The position numbers were made by a program, and so were the translations under genes. A DNA stretch of 64,000 nucleotides, from positions 310,001-374,000 of the forward strand of contig NZ_MSTQ01000002.1 in assembly GCF_001945365.1 (NCBI RefSeq), read 5' to 3'. The DNA comes from Pseudomonas reinekei (GTDB lineage: Bacteria > Pseudomonadota > Gammaproteobacteria > Pseudomonadales > Pseudomonadaceae). The notes below the pieces were generated by a model. That model had not been told where the DNA came from and searched no databases. It saw only the letters and a program-made list of their open reading frames with translations. This document shows positions 18,876 to 27,421 of this stretch, in pieces (the first letter of the stretch is position 1; the number at the start of each line of letters is the position of its first letter).

Positions 18876-19451
18876 CTACCTCACCGGGCACGGGCCACCG
18901 GCATCGGCCCAAAGCTTGAATTGCGTGACAAAAACATCGTGCGCGACTGGCACCGGTGCGCGATTGCCGCCCGGATTCCAGCCCCACAGCACCAGTTTGT
19001 CCTCGCTGACATGCTTGATCAGCGCTGCGAAATCGCGGTCGCCGTTGGTTTTGCGGTCCTTGATCATGCTGCACAGCTGATCGGGTGGCAGGCCAATCCA
19101 GGCCATTTTGTGGGCCGCTGGCGGCAGGCTCCAGTGCGGCGCGCCCGGTGGCGCCTTGGGGCCGTAGCTGGCCGGAGGATTGGCTTCGGCGTGGCAGCTG
19201 GCGCAGGGCAAACCGGCCGCCCCTTTGCCGTCCATCCCGCGCACCACGTTCATCGCGTGGGGTGTTCCGGCATCGAATTGCAACGGCGAATCGCCAGGAA
19301 TGTGGCAATTCTGGCAGCGGGGGCTCTGGAAGACTTGTCGCACCGTGTCGAATGCTTTCAGGGCCTCCTTGTCTTCGGCAAATAGCTCCGTTGTGTAGAC
19401 AAACAGGCAGAACAGGGTCAGCGAACCCAGCAACCAATGATGGCGTCTCAT
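18876..19451 (-). CDS. Di-heme cytochrome c, partner of the molybdenum hydroxylase
   Basis: 191 residues with an N-terminal signal segment (LLGSLTLFCLFVYTTELFA) and two heme c motifs, CQNCH near residue 47 and CASCH near residue 83. Histidine- and methionine-containing stretches later can supply further ligands. It is periplasmic or membrane-anchored. It lies one base after the large hydroxylase subunit on the same strand, so it is the natural electron acceptor of that enzyme, passing electrons to the respiratory chain instead of to oxygen or NAD. Confidence 0.85.
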   Translation of the reverse strand: MRRHHWLLGSLTLFCLFVYTTELFAEDKEALKAFDTVRQVFQSPRCQNCHIPGDSPLQFDAGTPHAMNVVRGMDGKGAAGLPCASCHAEANPPASYGPKAPPGAPHWSLPPAAHKMAWIGLPPDQLCSMIKDRKTNGDRDFAALIKHVSEDKLVLWGWNPGGNRAPVPVAHDVFVTQFKLWADAGGPCPVR

Positions 19452-19452
19452 T

Positions 19453-21621
19453 TCACACCCCCGACAATTGCAGTGGCAGCTCGCGCAGCCGCTGACCGGT
19501 CAAGGCGAACACCGCATTGGCCACTGCCGGCGCCGTGGGCGGTACGCCGGCTTCGCCGATGCCACCGGGTTTGTCGCTGCTGGGCACGATGTGCACTTCA
19601 ACCACCGGCATCTCGTTGAGCCGCAGCACTTGATAGTCGTGGTAGTTGGATTGCACCACCTGGCCATCCTTGAACGTCAGGTGGCTGTGCAAGGTAAAGC
19701 CCAGGCCGAAGGCGATGCAGGATTCCATTTGTGCGGCGATGCTCTGCGGGTTGACCGCGATCCCGCAATCCACCGCGCACACCACACGATGCACGCGGAT
19801 CGCCAGATTGTCCTGGGACACCTCCGCCACCTGCGCCACGTAACTGCCGAATGATTCATGCACCGCCACGCCCAGGGCATGGCCGTCCGGTAGCGGAGCC
19901 TTCCAGTTGGCTTTTTCCACGGCCAGGTTCAATACGCCCAGGTGACGCGGATGCTCTTTAAGCAGTGTTCGTCGGTACTCCACCGGATCCTTGCCCGCCG
20001 CGCTGGCCAACTCGTCGATCAACGACTCCATGACGAAAGCCGTATGACTGTGCCCCACCGAGCGCAACCACAACACACTGATGCCGGTTTGCGGCGAGTG
20101 AAGATCAACCTGATGGTTGGTCATTCCCGCCAGGTAGGGACTGTCCGCCACGCCTTCGACCGAGGTTTTATCGATGCCGTCCTTGACCATGGTCGCTTCA
20201 AATGAAGTGCCGGCCATGATCGACTGCCCGACCATCACATGCTGCCACGCCACCGGCATTCCATCGGCCCCCAGGCCGACCTGCGCCTGGTGCAGGAAGG
20301 CCGAGCGGTAGTAACCGCCACGGATATCATCCTCCCGCGCCCACACGGTTTTGACCGGACCGCCGGCCGCTTTGGCCACGTACACCGCTTCAGCGACAAA
20401 GTCCGAGGTCGGGTTGGCCCGCCGACCGAAACCGCCACCGAGGAATTCGGTATGGATCTCGACCTGCTCGGGTTTGAGACCGGTGATTTTCCCGGCGATC
20501 ATCTGGTCCAGGGTCTGGAACTGGGTGCCCGTCCAGATCTCGCATTTGTCCTGGGTGATGCTCACGGTGCAGTTGAGTGGCTCCATCGGTGCGTGGGCCA
20601 GGTAAGGCACGCTGTATTCGACTTCGAGCGTCTTCGTCGCCTTGGCCAGTGCAGCCTTGGTGTCCCCTGCCTTGCTGGCCGGCAAGCCGGGGGTGGCGGC
20701 AAGTTTGCGAAAGCGCTCCAACAGTTTTTGGCTGTCGAGCCCGGCATTCGGCCCCAGGTCCCACTCGACGTGCAGGGCATCGCGGCCCAGCTTCGCAGCC
20801 CAGTAATGATCGGCGATCACCGCCACACCCGTGGGCACCTGCAGCACTTTGTGGACGCCGGGGATCGCCAACGCTTCAGCACCTTCGAAGGATTTGACCT
20901 TGCCGCCGAATACCGGCGAACGGGCGACCATGGCGGTCATCAAGCCGTCGAACTGCACGTCCATGCCGAACTTCGCCCGACCGGTGATTTTCTCCGGCGT
21001 GTCGAGGCGTTTGGTGGGTTTGCCAATGAGCTTCCAGTCCTTGGCCTGCTTGAGCTCGATTGACGCTGGGTCCGGCACGGGCAGCTTGCCGGCATGATCG
21101 GCCAACTCGCCGTACGTGGCGCGCTGGTCGCCGGCGATGACCACGCCGGACTCGGTACGAATCTGCGACGGCGGCACGTTGAAACGCTTGGCGGCCGCCT
21201 CGATCAGCATCAGCCGCGCGGCCGCGCCCGCCAGGCGATAGCGATCGAACTCCATCCAGGTCGAGGTCGACCCCCCGGTGATCTGCATCCCGCCGAACCC
21301 GGCCATGCCGTAATCGGCGGCCGAGGCTGGCGAATGCTCGACTTTGATTGTCGACCAGTCGGCGTCCAGTTCTTCGGCGATCAACATGGTCAGGCCCGTC
21401 CAGATGCCCTGGCCCATTTCCGAATGGCCGAGCAATACCGTGACGGTGTTGTCATTGCCGATACGCAGGAACGCATTGGGTGCAAAGACGTTGCCCTGAT
21501 TTTCCGCCGCCCCGGCAAAACGATGGCCACCGGGGATGACAAACGCGACGACCAGCCCACCACCCAACACAGCCGTGCCTTTGAGGAAACCGCGACGCGA
21601 TAACGGATTGAGATTGTTCAT
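19453..21621 (-). CDS. Molybdopterin-binding subunit of aldehyde/isoquinoline oxidoreductase family (IorB-like)
   Basis: 722 residues from the ATG of MNNLNPLSRRGFLKG; a longer open frame runs upstream into the small-subunit gene without homology. SRRGFLKG followed by a hydrophobic stretch is a Tat export signal, so the folded cofactor-loaded enzyme goes to the periplasm. The body is a xanthine dehydrogenase-family molybdenum subunit of the IorB type (GHSEMGQGIWTG, EFLGGGFGRRA, GGIGEAGVPPTAPA; the last glutamate in GEAGVPP is the catalytic base of the family). It hydroxylates an aldehyde or N-heterocycle; the substrate is not readable. Neighbours are the iron-sulfur subunit upstream and the cytochrome downstream. 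Confidence 0.9.
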   Translation of the reverse strand: MNNLNPLSRRGFLKGTAVLGGGLVVAFVIPGGHRFAGAAENQGNVFAPNAFLRIGNDNTVTVLLGHSEMGQGIWTGLTMLIAEELDADWSTIKVEHSPASAADYGMAGFGGMQITGGSTSTWMEFDRYRLAGAAARLMLIEAAAKRFNVPPSQIRTESGVVIAGDQRATYGELADHAGKLPVPDPASIELKQAKDWKLIGKPTKRLDTPEKITGRAKFGMDVQFDGLMTAMVARSPVFGGKVKSFEGAEALAIPGVHKVLQVPTGVAVIADHYWAAKLGRDALHVEWDLGPNAGLDSQKLLERFRKLAATPGLPASKAGDTKAALAKATKTLEVEYSVPYLAHAPMEPLNCTVSITQDKCEIWTGTQFQTLDQMIAGKITGLKPEQVEIHTEFLGGGFGRRANPTSDFVAEAVYVAKAAGGPVKTVWAREDDIRGGYYRSAFLHQAQVGLGADGMPVAWQHVMVGQSIMAGTSFEATMVKDGIDKTSVEGVADSPYLAGMTNHQVDLHSPQTGISVLWLRSVGHSHTAFVMESLIDELASAAGKDPVEYRRTLLKEHPRHLGVLNLAVEKANWKAPLPDGHALGVAVHESFGSYVAQVAEVSQDNLAIRVHRVVCAVDCGIAVNPQSIAAQMESCIAFGLGFTLHSHLTFKDGQVVQSNYHDYQVLRLNEMPVVEVHIVPSSDKPGGIGEAGVPPTAPAVANAVFALTGQRLRELPLQLSGV

Positions 21622-21628
21622 GGCCACC

Positions 21629-22084
21629 TCAACCCAGCTCGGCGGCGCGTTTGACCGCCGCACGAATTCTTGGGTAGGTGCCGCAACGGCAGATATTGCC
21701 CGACAGTGCTTGATCAATGTCGGTATCCGTTGGCTTGGGGATCTTCGCCAACAATGCCGCGGCCGCCATGATCTGGCCTGACTGACAATAGCCGCACTGC
21801 ACCACATCGAGCTCGGTCCAGGCCTGCTGCACCGGGTGCGAACCGTCGAGGGAAAGCCCTTCGATGGTGAGGATTTTTTGCCCGTGGGCCACCGCCGTGG
21901 CGGGCGTAATGCAGGAACGCAGCGGCGTGCCATCGACGTGCACGGTGCAGGCTCCGCATTGGGCCATGCCACAGCCAAACTTGGTTCCGGTCAGGTGCGC
22001 AACATCGCGCAAGACCCAAAGCAACGGCATGTCCGCGGGGACATCCAGCTCCTGGTCCTTGCCATTGATATTCAGGGTCAACAT
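21629..22084 (-). CDS. [2Fe-2S] subunit of aldehyde/isoquinoline oxidoreductase family (IorA-like)
   Basis: 151 residues from the ATG of [14 protein letters not shown]; the longer frame to 22231 is not supported. It has a plant-type ferredoxin domain with cysteines in [16 protein letters not shown] and RSC, then the four-helix domain with the second cluster in [10 protein letters not shown] and GNICRCGTY. It moves electrons from the molybdenum centre of the next gene product. It lacks a signal peptide and would be carried out with the Tat-exported large subunit. First gene of the three-gene unit; the promoter should lie in 22085-22246. Confidence 0.93.
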   Translation of the reverse strand: MLTLNINGKDQELDVPADMPLLWVLRDVAHLTGTKFGCGMAQCGACTVHVDGTPLRSCITPATAVAHGQKILTIEGLSLDGSHPVQQAWTELDVVQCGYCQSGQIMAAAALLAKIPKPTDTDIDQALSGNICRCGTYPRIRAAVKRAAELG

Positions 22085-22246
22085 TGCGATGGTCCTCAGA
22101 CTCACGGTGTTCTGAAGGGGCGTCGCTGTGTTGAACGGGGATCTGCGCGCGCCTTGGGTTATCCCTACAGCTAAGCGCAAATTGACTGGATGACCGGGGC
22201 GTATCGACCACCGGTCACTGAGGGAGAGCAAAACAGATAGGCCGAC

Positions 22247-23401
22247 TTAAACCCGGGGCCTGAGCAAAATCCCCGTGAAGCAAAGCAAAAACACCCCAAA
22301 CGCCAGACACCACAACAGCGCCGAAACCCCAAGTCCCAACCCGGAAACCGGCACCAGCAAAACCCGCGACACCCCAGCCAGCAGAATCATGCCAAACCCC
22401 AAGACAATCCCCTTGGATGGCTGCAACAACCGTCCGGTATGTCCCAGACTCACCCGCGCGATCATCGCCAGAATCAACCCACCCACGCCCCCCACCGCCA
22501 GCGAATGAGTCGCCAGACTCTGCTGCGGCATCAAGCCCAGGTGCCACAAACCCATGGCAACAATCGCCACTACCAACCAGACATAAGATAAATACAACGA
22601 CCACAACAGTGGCACCCGCCACAGACCTCGGTCATGCCAACGCCACAGCCGAAACACATGCAGAACCCCCATCAACCCAAACACTGCCGCCATCCAGCGC
22701 CTGGGCACATCCTGCAAGCCGAGCGCGAATGTCAGCGCCACAAACAACCCACTCACCAGCAACACCCGGGTTGGCCAGGGATTGGCTGCCGGTAAAGCCG
22801 GCAGATTCAAGCCACGCTGAATAAAGAATGGGATAACGCGCCCGCCAATCACACTCATCAACGCACCGACCAACCACAACGCCGCCAGCACACCACGCCG
22901 TTGCAGGCCGATATCATCGATCCGCAGGCCCCACAACGTCATCGCCTGACATCCGGCCAGCAGCGTGATCATCAACAAAACCGGGTAATTCTCACGCTTG
23001 CCGGCTGCCACCAGATCGCGGCCCAGCACCCACACAAGCAGTGGTAAAAACGGCAGTTGCAACCACAGCAACACAGTCGGCGACACAGGCAGAAACCAGG
23101 CAAGTCGCGCCAATAGCCAGACCAGCACCAGCCCGATCAACTGCCAGCCTTTGAGCCCCGGACGCCCCGTCCAGTTCGGTACCGCCGTCAGCAGGAACCC
23201 GGCGATGATTGCCACGGCGAAGCCGAACGGCATTTCATGCCGATGCCAGGCAAGCATGCCGCCCAATGGGTTCGCGCCGGGCAATCGGCCGTATAGCCAA
23301 AAGGCCCAGATCGCCACCGCCAGCGCGGCGAACGCGGCTCCCGCCAGAAAGAACGGACGAAAGCCAAGACTGAAAACGGGAGCAGCCGCCAGATTGCGCA
23401 T
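22247..23401 (-). CDS. nnrS: NnrS family membrane protein
   Basis: 384 residues with about twelve hydrophobic segments. The N-terminus (FSLGFRPFFLAGAAFA), then LAWHRHEMPFGFAVAIIAGFLLTAVPNWTG (seen in blocks WHRHEMPFG and FLLTAVPNWTG) and GGRVIPFFIQRGLN are signatures of NnrS, a heme- and copper-containing inner-membrane protein tied to nitric oxide metabolism and NO tolerance. Its start overlaps the stop of the small upstream gene (ATGA type), so both are co-translated. In P. aeruginosa I recall an NnrS-like gene (PA2662) next to ppyR and the NO-dioxygenase gene fhp; fhp is not visible here. Confidence 0.9.
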   Translation of the reverse strand: MRNLAAAPVFSLGFRPFFLAGAAFAALAVAIWAFWLYGRLPGANPLGGMLAWHRHEMPFGFAVAIIAGFLLTAVPNWTGRPGLKGWQLIGLVLVWLLARLAWFLPVSPTVLLWLQLPFLPLLVWVLGRDLVAAGKRENYPVLLMITLLAGCQAMTLWGLRIDDIGLQRRGVLAALWLVGALMSVIGGRVIPFFIQRGLNLPALPAANPWPTRVLLVSGLFVALTFALGLQDVPRRWMAAVFGLMGVLHVFRLWRWHDRGLWRVPLLWSLYLSYVWLVVAIVAMGLWHLGLMPQQSLATHSLAVGGVGGLILAMIARVSLGHTGRLLQPSKGIVLGFGMILLAGVSRVLLVPVSGLGLGVSALLWCLAFGVFLLCFTGILLRPRV

Positions 23402-23649
23402 CAGGCCAGCGCCCGGCCCAGAGGTTTACTCAACCGGTGCTGGGACAGCAGGCGCATGACGTAGCCGATTTTCAGCAGCGTCGGCCCTACGATGGTCATG
23501 GCATGCAACGACACCAGCGCCAGGATCGACAGATTCCCCTCGTAGAGGTAAGCACCGTAGATGCCGGCCAGCAGCATCGCCAGGCCGACAACGAGCACAC
23601 GGTTGGACAGTTGCAGAACGTTCTGAGCATTGCTGAAGAAATGGAACAT
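23401..23649 (-). CDS. Small membrane protein, PpyR-like
   Basis: 82 residues with two predicted membrane helices (VLVVGLAMLLAGIYGAYLY and LALVSLHAMTIVGPTLLKIGY, seen in parts) and short charged ends. Position directly before an NnrS gene with overlapping stop and start fits PA2663 (PpyR) of P. aeruginosa, reported to affect psl and pyoverdine expression; I recognise it by context and size rather than a strong motif, so the name stays tentative. Upstream lies a large interrupted palindrome that may control it. Confidence 0.75.
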   Translation of the reverse strand: MFHFFSNAQNVLQLSNRVLVVGLAMLLAGIYGAYLYEGNLSILALVSLHAMTIVGPTLLKIGYVMRLLSQHRLSKPLGRALA

Positions 23650-23763
23650 TTTCCGTACTCCTGTAGCCGTTCAGTTGTACTGCAGACGTATCAAGTCCCG
23701 TGCCAGCTATTCAGCCTTTGTTAATCAACCACTTAATGAAAAGCAGTCATAACGACCCCATAC

Positions 23764-23809
23764 AAAAATAGTCTTTATGACTCGACCAATGGTCATACCG
23801 ACTATTTTT
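23764..23809. promoter_or_regulatory. Interrupted palindrome, candidate operator between divergent genes
   Basis: Left arm AAAAATAGTC-tt-TATGAC (23764-23781) and right arm GTCATA-cc-GACTATTTTT (23792-23809) are exact reverse complements apart from the two-base step, with ten bases between (tcgaccaatg). It lies in the 264-base gap between the ppyR-like/nnrS unit and a VOC-family gene. A dimeric regulator binding site is plausible; because the arms are A- and T-rich outside, a transcription-stopping hairpin is the alternative. It does not match the ANR/DNR box TTGAT-N4-ATCAA. Confidence 0.55.
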
Positions 23810-23913
23810 TACAACATTTGCTTGCACCTTTATCGATCTACGGCAACACCCGCCAGGCCGAGGCTGGCTACGCTGTTAGTCCAGCATGCAAAAACCTTCC
23901 AGGGAGACCCGCC

Positions 23914-24417
23914 ATGCTCCACGTTCAAAAACTCACCCCCTGCCTGTGGTTCGATGGCCAGGCGGAAGAGGCTGCGAAGTACTACTGCGCGATCTTCGAC
24001 CACTCCAGAATCACTGCCATCACCCACTACGGCAAGGCTGGCCAAGAGGTTCATGGTCACGCGGAAGGTTCAGTGCTGACGGTCAGCTTCGAACTCGACG
24101 GACAGACGTTCACCGGCCTCAATGGTGGGCCGAACTTCAAGTTCAACGAGGCGATCTCGTTCCAGGTCAATTGTCAGACCCAGGAAGAGGTCGACCACTT
24201 TTGGGGCAGGCTGTCTGCCGGCGGTCCGGTCGAGGCTCAGCAATGTGGCTGGCTCAAGGACAAGTACGGTGTTTCATGGCAGATCGTCCCGATAACGATG
24301 ATGGACATGCTCAAAGATCCCGACACGAGCAAATCCCAGCGCGCCATGGCGGCCATGATGCAGATGAAAAAACTCGATATCGCCGCGTTGCAGCGAGCCT
24401 TTAACGGTGAGAGCTAA
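23914..24417 (+). CDS. VOC-family protein, PhnB/3-demethylubiquinone methyltransferase-like
   Basis: 167 residues from the ATG after AGGGAGA; the open frame begins earlier (23818) without support. The opening KLTPCLWFDGQAEEAAKYY, SFELDGQTFTGLNGGP and CGWLKDKYGVSWQIVP are the hallmark blocks of the small VOC family often mislabelled 3-demethylubiquinone-9 3-methyltransferase. It is not a known methyltransferase; function is unknown. It is followed after 33 bases by an AraC regulator on the same strand. Confidence 0.88.
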   Translation: MLHVQKLTPCLWFDGQAEEAAKYYCAIFDHSRITAITHYGKAGQEVHGHAEGSVLTVSFELDGQTFTGLNGGPNFKFNEAISFQVNCQTQEEVDHFWGRLSAGGPVEAQQCGWLKDKYGVSWQIVPITMMDMLKDPDTSKSQRAMAAMMQMKKLDIAALQRAFNGES

Positions 24418-24450
24418 TACACTCCGTGGCGAAGCTGCCAAGGACTGACC

Positions 24451-25284
24451 ATGAAACTCTCCAAGCCCCGGGACACCGATAAAGCCCCGCGTTTCTGGCG
24501 CGACGATGCCCTGCCCTTCATCGAGGCGCGCGCCATCGCCGATGGCCGCGAGGTCTGCTACACCCGGCATTCCCACGAGCACTTTTCCATCGGTGCGATC
24601 ACCGCCGGGCGCAGCACCTACATCCACGAGCAGGCGCACTTCGAAGTCAGCGCCGGCACCGTGGTATTGATGAACCCCGCCGATGTCCATGCCTGCAATC
24701 CGATCAACGACGAGCCCTGGTCGTACTTGATGCTGTATGTCGAAACCGCGTGGCTGACCGAATTGCAGCATCAGCTGGGGTTCAGCGATGACCTGGCGTT
24801 CCGCCGTTTCGCGATCACCCATACCGCTGACCCCGAGCTGTTTGCGGGGCTGCAGGGGTTGTATGAAGTGCTGGTCGATCCGCAGCAGGACGTATTGCGC
24901 AAACAAAGCGTAGCGATTGAGTTTTTCACTGACGTGCAACTACACCTCAATCCCGTCGAGCAGTTACTGCGCGAACCGAATTTCAAACTGGAACGCGCTG
25001 CCGAATTCATCCGTGAACATTGCACGCAGATGCTCAAGCTCGAAGATATTTGCCAAGCGGCGCAGTTGTCGCCGTCCTACCTGATCCGCGCATTCAAGCA
25101 GCATTACGGCATGACGCCCCACGCCTTTCTGATCAACCGGCGCATCCAGTTCGCCCGTGATCAACTGCGCCACGGCAAGCTGATCGCCGACGTGGCACTG
25201 GAAGCGGGCTTTGCCGATCAGGCGCATTTCCAGCGGGCCTTCAAACAGCATTTGGCGGCGACACCGGGACAGTATCGTGGCTGA
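24451..25284 (+). CDS. AraC family transcriptional regulator
   Basis: 277 residues. An N-terminal cupin-like ligand domain (HSHEHFSIGAITAG, VLMNPADVHACNP) precedes two C-terminal helix-turn-helix units (LEDICQAAQLSPSYLIRAFK and IADVALEAGFADQAHFQRAFK, each seen in parts) ending in TPGQYRG. Regulators of this layout often sit beside LysE-type exporters, and a convergent lysE-like gene lies 37 bases away. The ligand is probably an amino acid or related metabolite; that is inference from the neighbour. Confidence 0.92.
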   Translation: MKLSKPRDTDKAPRFWRDDALPFIEARAIADGREVCYTRHSHEHFSIGAITAGRSTYIHEQAHFEVSAGTVVLMNPADVHACNPINDEPWSYLMLYVETAWLTELQHQLGFSDDLAFRRFAITHTADPELFAGLQGLYEVLVDPQQDVLRKQSVAIEFFTDVQLHLNPVEQLLREPNFKLERAAEFIREHCTQMLKLEDICQAAQLSPSYLIRAFKQHYGMTPHAFLINRRIQFARDQLRHGKLIADVALEAGFADQAHFQRAFKQHLAATPGQYRG

Positions 25285-25301
25285 ACCGATCGGCTCCTCG
25301 A

Positions 25302-25323
25302 AGGCGCCGGCTTGCTGGCGCCT
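25302..25323. terminator. Hairpin between convergent araC-type and lysE-type genes
   Basis: AGGCGCC - GGCTTGCT - GGCGCCT in the 37-base gap between the two stop codons. There is no long T run on either side, so termination is possible but not certain; the sequence also resembles degenerate REP units. Confidence 0.5.
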
Positions 25324-25918
25324 ACAGGGTTTCGGGCAATACCAGATAAACCGCACTCACCGCCAGCAACAACGCCATCGTCCGGTTGAACCAGCGCATG
25401 CCCGCCGGGTTGTTCAGGTAGCCGCGCAAGAACGTACCGGCATAGGCCCAGCAGCCGACCGACAGATAGCAAATCACCAGATAGATCGCCGCAAACTGCC
25501 ACACCAGCCGTGCCTCGCCATCGGCGACGAATGCGCCCATGCCAGCCACGCAGGCCAGCCAGGCCTTAGGGTTGAGCCATTGCATGACGGCGCCGTACAG
25601 CATCGACGGTGCGCGCGCTGAATCCTTCGCCTCCAGCTGCCCGTTGTCGGCGGCCAGTTTAAAGGCCATGTACAACAGAAACGCCACGCCGGCCCATTGC
25701 ACCACCTGGGTCATGGCGGGCCACAGCTGCAACAACTTGTGCAGCCCCAAACCCATCAACACCAGCAGCAACACGAACCCAAGGGTCGCCCCGGCCACAT
25801 GCCGCTGGCTGGCCTTGAAGCCGAAACGCGCCCCCGAACTCAAGGCGACAATATTCACCGGCCCCGGGGTGATCGACGCGGCCAACGCAAACGCCGCCAT
25901 GGACATGATCAAACTCAT
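25322..25918 (-). CDS. LysE family translocator
   Basis: 198 residues from the ATG of MSLIMSMAAFALAASITPGPVN; the longer frame to 25954 is not supported. SITPGPVNIVALSSGARFG is the N-terminal LysE/RhtB signature, followed by a GATLGFVLLLVLMGLG segment and six hydrophobic segments overall. It exports amino acids or related small molecules across the inner membrane. It is convergent with an AraC regulator and divergent, at about 80 bases beyond the MocR gene end, from nothing else. Confidence 0.9.
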   Translation of the reverse strand: MSLIMSMAAFALAASITPGPVNIVALSSGARFGFKASQRHVAGATLGFVLLLVLMGLGLHKLLQLWPAMTQVVQWAGVAFLLYMAFKLAADNGQLEAKDSARAPSMLYGAVMQWLNPKAWLACVAGMGAFVADGEARLVWQFAAIYLVICYLSVGCWAYAGTFLRGYLNNPAGMRWFNRTMALLLAVSAVYLVLPETL

Positions 25919-25999
25919 CGCACACCTACTCTCGTCAATTGAACCAAGCCCCAAGGTAAAGAGCCCGGCGATGGGTGTATTGAAGAAAACTGCCCTGCG

Positions 26000-27331
26000 C
26001 TACGCGTAATACCCCACCACCCTTTTCACTTTCAGCAACGCTTGTTGAAGCGAGTCCATGTCCACCGAGCCCAGCGCCAGGCGGATGGCGTGTGGTACAT
26101 GCGGGGTGATCGCAAAGGGTTCGGCGGGCGACACCGACACGTGCTCGCGCATCAGCGCCATGGCGATCTGGTCGGCGCGGGCGTCTTCGGCCAATGGCAA
26201 CCAGATGAAATACGAAGACGGATGAGTGACCGTCTCCAGCCCCGTCAGCACTTCGCGCGCCAAGGCTTGTCGGGCCTGCGCATCCGCACGTTTTTGCGCT
26301 TCCAGTTGGTAGACGGTGCCGTCATCGAGCCAGGCGGTGGCGATCGCTGTCATTACCCCCGGCGTGTTCCAGGTCGTCGCCATCACCGTGCGCTCGAATC
26401 CCGCGACCCAATGCAGAGGTGCCGCGACAAAACCGACGCGAAACCCGGTGGCGATGTTCTTGGATAAACCGGAAACGTAAACCGTCCTTTCCGGCGCCAT
26501 CTCCGCCACGGGTAGTGGCGGATTCTCGGCCAGAAAGGCGTAGGCCGCGTCCTCGATGATCATCAGGTCATGCTGACGCGCAATCGCCACCAAGCGCTCG
26601 CGCTGCGCGGTGTCCATCACCCAACCCAGCGGGTTATGCAAGGTGGGCATCGAGTACACGGCCCGCACCGGGCGACTGCGACACAGTTTGTCCAAGGCCG
26701 ATAAATCCGGCCCGTTGGCCGTGACAGGAATGGGCAGCACCTCCAGGTGCAGCGTTTCGGCCAATGTCTTGAATCCCGGATAAGTCAACGCGTCAGCCGC
26801 AATCACGTCGCCAGGTTTGAGCAGCGTCATCATCACCACGGCCAGACCATGCTGGGCACCACTGACGATCAACACCTGTTCGGCCGATACGTTCAGGCCA
26901 CGCTCGCCCAGGTGGCGGGCCACCGAAGCCCGCTCATGCAGCCGCCCGGCGTGGGGTTGATAACGCAACAGCGACTCCAGGTCGCCGGACAATGCAAGCT
27001 GACGCAGCGCCTGGCGCAACAGGTCAGCCTGACCCGGCAATGACGGGTAGTTGAAATTGAGGTCGACCATCCCCGCCGCCACCACGGACTGAGAAATGCC
27101 TTGGCCAGGCGGCAGCGACGTCTCCCGGACAAATGTCCCGCGCCCGGTTTCACCACTTACCAGGCCCATGCCCTCAAGCTCGGCATACACCCGGCTGGCC
27201 GTGACCAACGCCAGACCTTGCTCGGTGGCGAGTTGGCGGTGGGTCGGCAGCCGCGTACCCGGTGGCAAACGCCCCGAGCGAATGTCGACGGCGAAGGTAT
27301 CAACCAGGGTTTTATAGCGGGATCGAGGCAT
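26000..27331 (-). CDS. MocR/PdxR-type regulator: GntR DNA-binding domain fused to aminotransferase fold
   Basis: 443 residues from the ATG of MPRSRYKTLVD; a TTG 21 bases upstream is possible. Residues 1-75 are a GntR winged helix (IRSGRLPPGTRLPTHRQLA). From about 100 on it is a class I aminotransferase fold; NPLGWVMD, IIEDAAYAF and YVSGLSKNIATGFRVGF show the PLP-binding lysine (SLSKN type) in place. Such proteins bind PLP and regulate transcription. It is divergent from an EamA transporter gene 90 bases away, its likely target. Confidence 0.92.
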   Translation of the reverse strand: MPRSRYKTLVDTFAVDIRSGRLPPGTRLPTHRQLATEQGLALVTASRVYAELEGMGLVSGETGRGTFVRETSLPPGQGISQSVVAAGMVDLNFNYPSLPGQADLLRQALRQLALSGDLESLLRYQPHAGRLHERASVARHLGERGLNVSAEQVLIVSGAQHGLAVVMMTLLKPGDVIAADALTYPGFKTLAETLHLEVLPIPVTANGPDLSALDKLCRSRPVRAVYSMPTLHNPLGWVMDTAQRERLVAIARQHDLMIIEDAAYAFLAENPPLPVAEMAPERTVYVSGLSKNIATGFRVGFVAAPLHWVAGFERTVMATTWNTPGVMTAIATAWLDDGTVYQLEAQKRADAQARQALAREVLTGLETVTHPSSYFIWLPLAEDARADQIAMALMREHVSVSPAEPFAITPHVPHAIRLALGSVDMDSLQQALLKVKRVVGYYA

Positions 27332-27421
27332 GCCGGGATGTATCCATGACAATTTTTTGATTGTATCGATAACCCAACCCTACCATGACTTTCCGGCAAC
27401 CAGACAATAAGCGAGAGCCAA

